A program made the position numbers and the translations under genes. 10,372 bases of DNA from Rhodospirillaceae bacterium (GTDB lineage Bacteria; Pseudomonadota; Alphaproteobacteria; Rhodospirillales; Magnetovibrionaceae). Each line of letters opens with the position of its first letter. Position 1 is the first letter of the stretch. The DNA lies in the NCBI GenBank assembly GCA_002732845.1, contig NVSZ01000042.1:13058-23429 (forward strand). Direction: 5' to 3'. The notes beneath the pieces are model-generated. The model was not told the DNA's origin. It ran no database searches and worked only from the letters and a program-made list of their open reading frames with translations. Below are positions 7,903-10,372 of the stretch, piece by piece.

Positions 7903-8282
7903 TTTTTTAATAAGCTCTCAGCGGACAGTCGAATTGTGTGGCAAACCGAACCGTTTGATATTGATCTGCCCTATGGCATGACGGTGGCCCAAGCCGCTAC
8001 CCGCAAACGTATCGATGCCCTAACCCAAGTCCGGGATCGCAAGGATGCGGCTTCCACTGGATGGCCTGCCAGATTTGGATGATGAGGCCGAGCGATGACC
8101 TGTTTCAGGACCTGTTGTCGAAAGAGCTCGCCGCTCACCACGTTGTATTCTGGACGGGGATTGAGGACGACCCCGACGTCACACCGGAAAACATCAATGC
8201 TCTCCTATCGCTCTATCCCATTGGTGAGCAGTTTCTGCAAAAACTCACCCTGCACAAGTTTTGTTGAATGTAGCAAAAAACG
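7903..8282 (+). pseudogene. Frameshifted remnant of an unidentified, possibly phage-derived gene
   Basis: Coding-like sequence passes through all three frames in order. Frame 1 (from 7903) gives IVWQTEPFDIDLPYGMT and further residues to about 8044. Frame 2 (8045-8095) gives MRLPLDGLPDLDDEAER. Frame 3 (8094-8264) gives DDLFQDLLSKELAAHHVV, then a WTGIEDD and VTPENINALLSLYPIG stretch. A last shift near 8264 gives LLNVAKNASG. Joined, it makes a coherent protein of about 120 residues with at least three indels and no start codon. Its small acidic pattern reminds me of phage tail or head-tail accessory proteins, but I cannot name the family. Confidence 0.5.
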
Positions 8283-8414
8283 CATCCGGCTCATGCTCAG
8301 GCTGATTTCGGGGAGGCCGATGTTATCATTTCGGGGGTTAAATACCGCTCACACTTTTTTGTCATGGATTTTCCACACAGTGATGCTTGTTTTGTCGTTG
8401 CGTATGGTTTGTAA
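8274..8414 (+). pseudogene. istA: Internal fragment of IS21-family transposase IstA
   Basis: One frame reads HPAHAQADFGEADVI, then ISGVKYRSHFFVMDFPHSD and ACFVVAY before running into TAA at 8412. This matches the IstA catalytic region, where the Asp of ADFGEA (codon 8304-8306) is the first residue of the DDE triad and HFF-MDLPHSDACFV is highly typical. Only about 40 of roughly 500 residues remain; neither IS end nor istB is present. The homology ends after Tyr (8405). It abuts the preceding remnant, so the element probably inserted there and was then deleted. Confidence 0.7.
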
Positions 8415-8475
8415 ATTTTTCGGTTTGTTCTTTTGATCTTTTTACGAACCACTTCAACCTCTTATAGGTTCGATA

Positions 8476-8525
8476 TGCGGATGTTCTATATCCGCAAAAA
8501 CATCTGCAAAAATATCCGCAAATTT
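8476..8525 (+). promoter_or_regulatory. Candidate operator: three 12-bp tandem repeats plus an inverted copy, upstream of fic
   Basis: ATCCGCAAAAAC (8490-8501), ATCTGCAAAAAT (8502-8513) and ATCCGCAAATTT (8514-8525) follow each other with an exact 12-bp period. TGCGGAT (8476-8482) is the perfect reverse complement of ATCCGCA (8490-8496), forming a 7-7-7 palindrome. The block ends directly at the candidate -35 element of the Fic gene, the position expected of a repressor or activator site. The winged-helix domain of the Fic protein is a possible ligand, which is inference. Confidence 0.55.
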
Positions 8526-8553
8526 TTAACTTAATACTTTATAACTATATGCT
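8526..8553 (+). promoter_or_regulatory. Candidate sigma-70-type promoter of the Fic gene
   Basis: TTAACT (8526-8531) and TATGCT (8548-8553) are separated by 16 bases in a very AT-rich stretch just after the tandem repeats and about 36 bases before the start codon. Several other -10-like hexamers overlap here, so the exact one is uncertain. Confidence 0.35.
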
Positions 8554-8589
8554 ATGTTAATATAAATTCAGTTTAGGAAACTAGCAAAA

Positions 8590-9774
8590 ATGCCTGCAAA
8601 TATTGAGAATACTTACACGATGGAACCGATGCTTCCTCAAGAAGGGGTGCGGGAGCTTGAGGACTTGGCAATCACTTTAGTGGCTAAATCAAGTGCGCTT
8701 GCGGGGCAGGTTAATCCTCTTGTCGCAAAATCTATTGGCGACCTTGTTAGGTCAATGAATTGCTACTACAGCAACCTTATCGAAGGGCATGATACGCATC
8801 CCCGTGATATTGAACGGGCACTGGCCAGTGATTACTACGCCGACCCCAAAAAGCGTGACTTACAGCTTGAGGCACGGGCACATATCGAACTTCAGGAAAT
8901 CATTGATTTTGGTGGGGGCAAACACGGGCTTTTCGAAGCCGACTATATCCGTTGGCTCCATTATGAATTCTGTAGTCGATTGCCTGATGAGTTGCTTTGG
9001 GTCGAAAACCCCGACACAGGCGAGCGGGTACAGGTTATTCCCGGCAAGTTTAGAAGTGGCGACGTTCAGGTTGGGCAACATATCCCCCCATCGGCGGATG
9101 CGCTGGATAAATTTATGGATAGGTTCGAGGATGCTTACGCACCTAAGAAGCTATCAAGGTTAAGAAGGGTTATAGCCGTCCCAGCAGCACATCACCGTTT
9201 GCTCTGGATTCATCCGTTTTATGATGGAAATGGGCGTGTCGCACGGATGCATTCTCATGCTTACCTAAAAGAAATTGGTATTGGCAGTAGCTTATGGTCG
9301 GTATCTCGCGGCCTTGCTCGTCGCGTTGAAGATTATAAACGGCTATTGATGGCGGCTGACAACCCACGCCAAGGGGATTTAGATGGTCGCGGTAATTTGT
9401 CCGCCAAGTTCTTGAAAGACTTTTGCGTGTTTTTTCTCGAAACCTGCATTGATCAGGTCGAGTTTATGGAGTCCATCCTCAAACCGACTGATTTATTACG
9501 GCGTATTGAGCGTTACACCGATGATGCTATCCAAGCAAAAAAATTACCAAAAGGAAGTTTCAAGCTTTTGCGTGAAGCCCTTCAAGCAGGTGAATTCAAA
9601 CGGGGACGCGCCGCTGAAATTACGGGCTACAAGGAACGTCAGGCGAGCACTGTTTTAAAGGCACTGACGGATAAAGGGTTGTTGGTTGCCGACACGCCTA
9701 AAGGTGCTGTTCGTTTGGGCTTCCCTAATGAAATTGTGGAGTGGTGGTTTCCGCTTCTTTACCCCGCCAGTTAA
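8590..9774 (+). CDS. fic: Fic family protein (AMP-transferase type, N-terminal inhibitory motif, C-terminal winged helix)
   Basis: Fic enzymes usually transfer AMP from ATP to a hydroxyl of a target protein. The 394-residue protein contains the complete catalytic motif HPFYDGNGRVAR (208-219, catalytic His208). An inhibitory-helix motif S-x-x-x-E-G, SNLIEG (61-66, Glu65), lies N-terminal to it, which makes it a class II (intramolecularly inhibited) Fic. PGKFRSGDVQVGQHIPP (151-167) is the usual segment forming the target-binding flap. Residues about 315-385 look like a winged helix-turn-helix (FKRGRAAEITGYKERQASTV), suggesting DNA binding and possible autoregulation at the upstream repeats. ATG 8590 has a modest AGGAA about 10 bases upstream. 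No partner antitoxin is adjacent, as expected for a self-inhibited class. Target unknown. It lies within mobile-element debris but is itself intact. Confidence 0.9.
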   Translation: MPANIENTYTMEPMLPQEGVRELEDLAITLVAKSSALAGQVNPLVAKSIGDLVRSMNCYYSNLIEGHDTHPRDIERALASDYYADPKKRDLQLEARAHIELQEIIDFGGGKHGLFEADYIRWLHYEFCSRLPDELLWVENPDTGERVQVIPGKFRSGDVQVGQHIPPSADALDKFMDRFEDAYAPKKLSRLRRVIAVPAAHHRLLWIHPFYDGNGRVARMHSHAYLKEIGIGSSLWSVSRGLARRVEDYKRLLMAADNPRQGDLDGRGNLSAKFLKDFCVFFLETCIDQVEFMESILKPTDLLRRIERYTDDAIQAKKLPKGSFKLLREALQAGEFKRGRAAEITGYKERQASTVLKALTDKGLLVADTPKGAVRLGFPNEIVEWWFPLLYPAS

Positions 9775-9779
9775 TAAAA

Positions 9780-9803
9780 AAGCTCGATATTTCTATCGGG
9801 CTT
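9780..9803. terminator. Hairpin terminator between fic and the traG remnant
   Basis: AAGCTCGATA (9780-9789) and TATCGGGCTT (9794-9803) form a 10-bp stem with one G-U pair and a 4-base loop, 5 bases after the fic stop. On the plus strand no good T-run follows. On the minus strand the hairpin has a GAAA loop and runs into TTTTTT, so it is a better terminator for the leftward traG transcript and may act in both directions. Confidence 0.65.
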
Positions 9804-9806
9804 GGT

Positions 9807-10108
9807 TCAACGTCGTTGCCGTTCATCGTGCCGCCCACGATAGGCGGGGTCTTCGTAATAGCACACATTGACTGCATAGACAGGTTTATAGGAGCGGACG
9901 AAAATCACCTGCCGCCTGTGTGGCATGGTGAGGGCTTGGTCGAGCGTCAGGAGTGGCCTTGCTGTCTCACCGATGCTTTTTTGTACCTTGGTTTTCATTG
10001 GGATGAAAACCTTGCCGCTGTGTCCTCGTGTTTTACCTTTACCGTTCACTCACCCAGCATGGCAGAAATCTCCACCGCCGTTTTAGCATCATGTGCCAAT
10101 ACTTGGCG
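9807..10108 (-). pseudogene. traG: C-terminal remnant of type IV secretion coupling protein TraG/VirD4
   Basis: Intact TraG is an inner-membrane ATPase that feeds DNA to a conjugation channel. Only the last hundred or so residues remain. From 10108 leftwards the frame reads RQVLAHDAKTAVEISAMLGE, then TGA at 10048-10046; the same frame continues TVKVKHEDTA. This matches the TraG segment with tyrosine/aspartate-TA-x-x-IS-x-LLG followed by TVKV. A shift to another frame then gives SIGETARPLLTLDQAL, RRQVIFVRSYKPVYA and VNVCYYEDPAY, the classic TraG ending (ETxRPLLTPDE...VLVxxxRPIxAxKxxYYED), finishing at 9807. So there is at least one nonsense change and one frameshift. The Walker motifs lie outside the surviving part. 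The homology stops abruptly near 10108. Confidence 0.65.
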
Positions 10109-10372
10109 CATGATGCCGTTGGCAATGGTCACAACAATCGATCCGGGCTGACTGACAGCGATCCAGGTGATTCTGTTGGCAATGGTCGCGGTAATCGCTC
10201 TGGTGCCACCGACAGTGATCCAAGTGACGCTGTTGGCAATGGCCACGGTAGCAATACGGACAGCGACAGCGGAACCTGTTCTGATCCCGGCGGTCGTGGT
10301 CGTGGACCGGTACGCAACGGAACCTCCGATTCTGATTCCGGAAATTGTTCTGATCCAGGCGGACGTGGTCGC
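10091..10372 (+). CDS. Repetitive Asp/Ser/Gly-rich protein, partial (runs off the right edge)
   Basis: Family not recognised with certainty. From ATG 10091 one frame is open to the window end (94 codons) and consists of repeats. Units such as VGNGRGNRSGATDSDPSDA recur with a 19-residue period, followed by units such as SDSDSGNCSDPGGRGR with a 23-residue period. The repeats are acidic/Ser/Gly-rich with Arg-Gly patches and no hydrophobic core, so the protein is probably disordered. Both DNA periods (57 and 69 bp) are multiples of three, which supports this frame as coding. The first 18 bases overlap the traG remnant on the other strand, and no ribosome-binding site is visible, so ATG 10091 is probably not the native start: the gene seems truncated at its 5' end by the junction near 10110. 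Confidence 0.45.
   Translation, partial: MCQYLAHDAVGNGHNNRSGLTDSDPGDSVGNGRGNRSGATDSDPSDAVGNGHGSNTDSDSGTCSDPGGRGRGPVRNGTSDSDSGNCSDPGGRGR
10118..10288 (+). repeat. 57-bp tandem repeat
   Basis: The sequence GTTGGCAATGG starts at 10118, 10175 and 10232, an exact 57-bp period. The first two intervals are full copies; the third diverges after about 25 bases. The repeats encode the 19-residue units of the overlapping reading frame. Confidence 0.7.
10278..10372 (+). repeat. 69-bp repeat, second copy cut by window edge
   Basis: GTTCTGATCC followed by a GGCGG-CGTGGTCG sequence occurs at 10278 and again at 10347, a 69-bp spacing. It encodes the CSDPGGRGR units. A TCCGATTCTGATTCCGGA segment precedes the second copy and resembles the GACAGCGACAGCGGA before the first at the protein level (SDSDSG against SDSG). 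Confidence 0.55.

Noticed and set aside
8490..8525. Plasmid-origin iterons or a CRISPR-like array
   Set aside because: Only three 12-bp repeats without spacers and no replication or cas gene nearby; an operator is more likely.
9741..10151. Plus-strand frame of 136 codons after fic
   Set aside because: It overlaps the end of fic, the terminator and the traG remnant, which has clear family motifs on the other strand.
10046..10317. Minus-strand frames of 66 and 62 codons
   Set aside because: They are antisense to the repeats; only the last 20 codons of the first carry real TraG similarity, included in the traG remnant.

Overview
The window looks like a chromosome segment of an alphaproteobacterium. 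A compact nitrate-assimilation operon lies beside a variable region holding a possible signalling/defence gene pair and debris of mobile elements. The taxonomic hint comes from the gene content and arrangement (Tat-exported NrtA, long NrtB, fused double-ATPase NrtCD and cytoplasmic NasA in one operon); I cannot name a genus from sequence alone.

Minus strand, 5836 to 1: nrtA (periplasmic nitrate-binding protein), nrtB (permease), nrtCD (two ATP-binding domains in one polypeptide) and nasA (molybdenum/4Fe-4S assimilatory nitrate reductase, cut by the left edge). The genes share orientation and short gaps, so they probably form one transcript: NrtABCD imports nitrate and NasA reduces it to nitrite in the cytoplasm. 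A strong candidate sigma-54 promoter (TGGCACG-N4-TTGT, 5904-5920) precedes nrtA, and a perfect 14-bp inverted repeat (6004-6051) sits where an enhancer would be expected.

Plus strand, 6214 to 7771: two overlapping genes. The first encodes a divergent class III nucleotide cyclase of the type seen in Pycsar defence. The second encodes a ubiquitin-E2-like protein with a cysteine-rich tail. No E1, JAB peptidase or recognisable effector is adjacent. The cyclase appears to have lost its original start: a good ribosome-binding site and ATG at 6214 lead into coding-like sequence interrupted by two compensating frameshifts. This pair is the most interesting part of the window.

7772 to 8589: no intact gene. 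It holds a frameshifted remnant of an unidentified, possibly phage-derived gene, then a short internal piece of an IS21 transposase (IstA). A cluster of 12-bp repeats and a candidate promoter follow, in front of a Fic gene.

8590 to 10372: an intact Fic AMP-transferase-like protein with an N-terminal inhibitory motif and a C-terminal winged helix; a hairpin terminator; the decayed C-terminal end of a TraG/VirD4 coupling protein on the minus strand; and a repetitive Asp/Ser/Gly-rich reading frame running off the right edge. The last two abut at about 10110 and look like a recombination scar of a conjugative element. No tRNA, rRNA or CRISPR array was seen.
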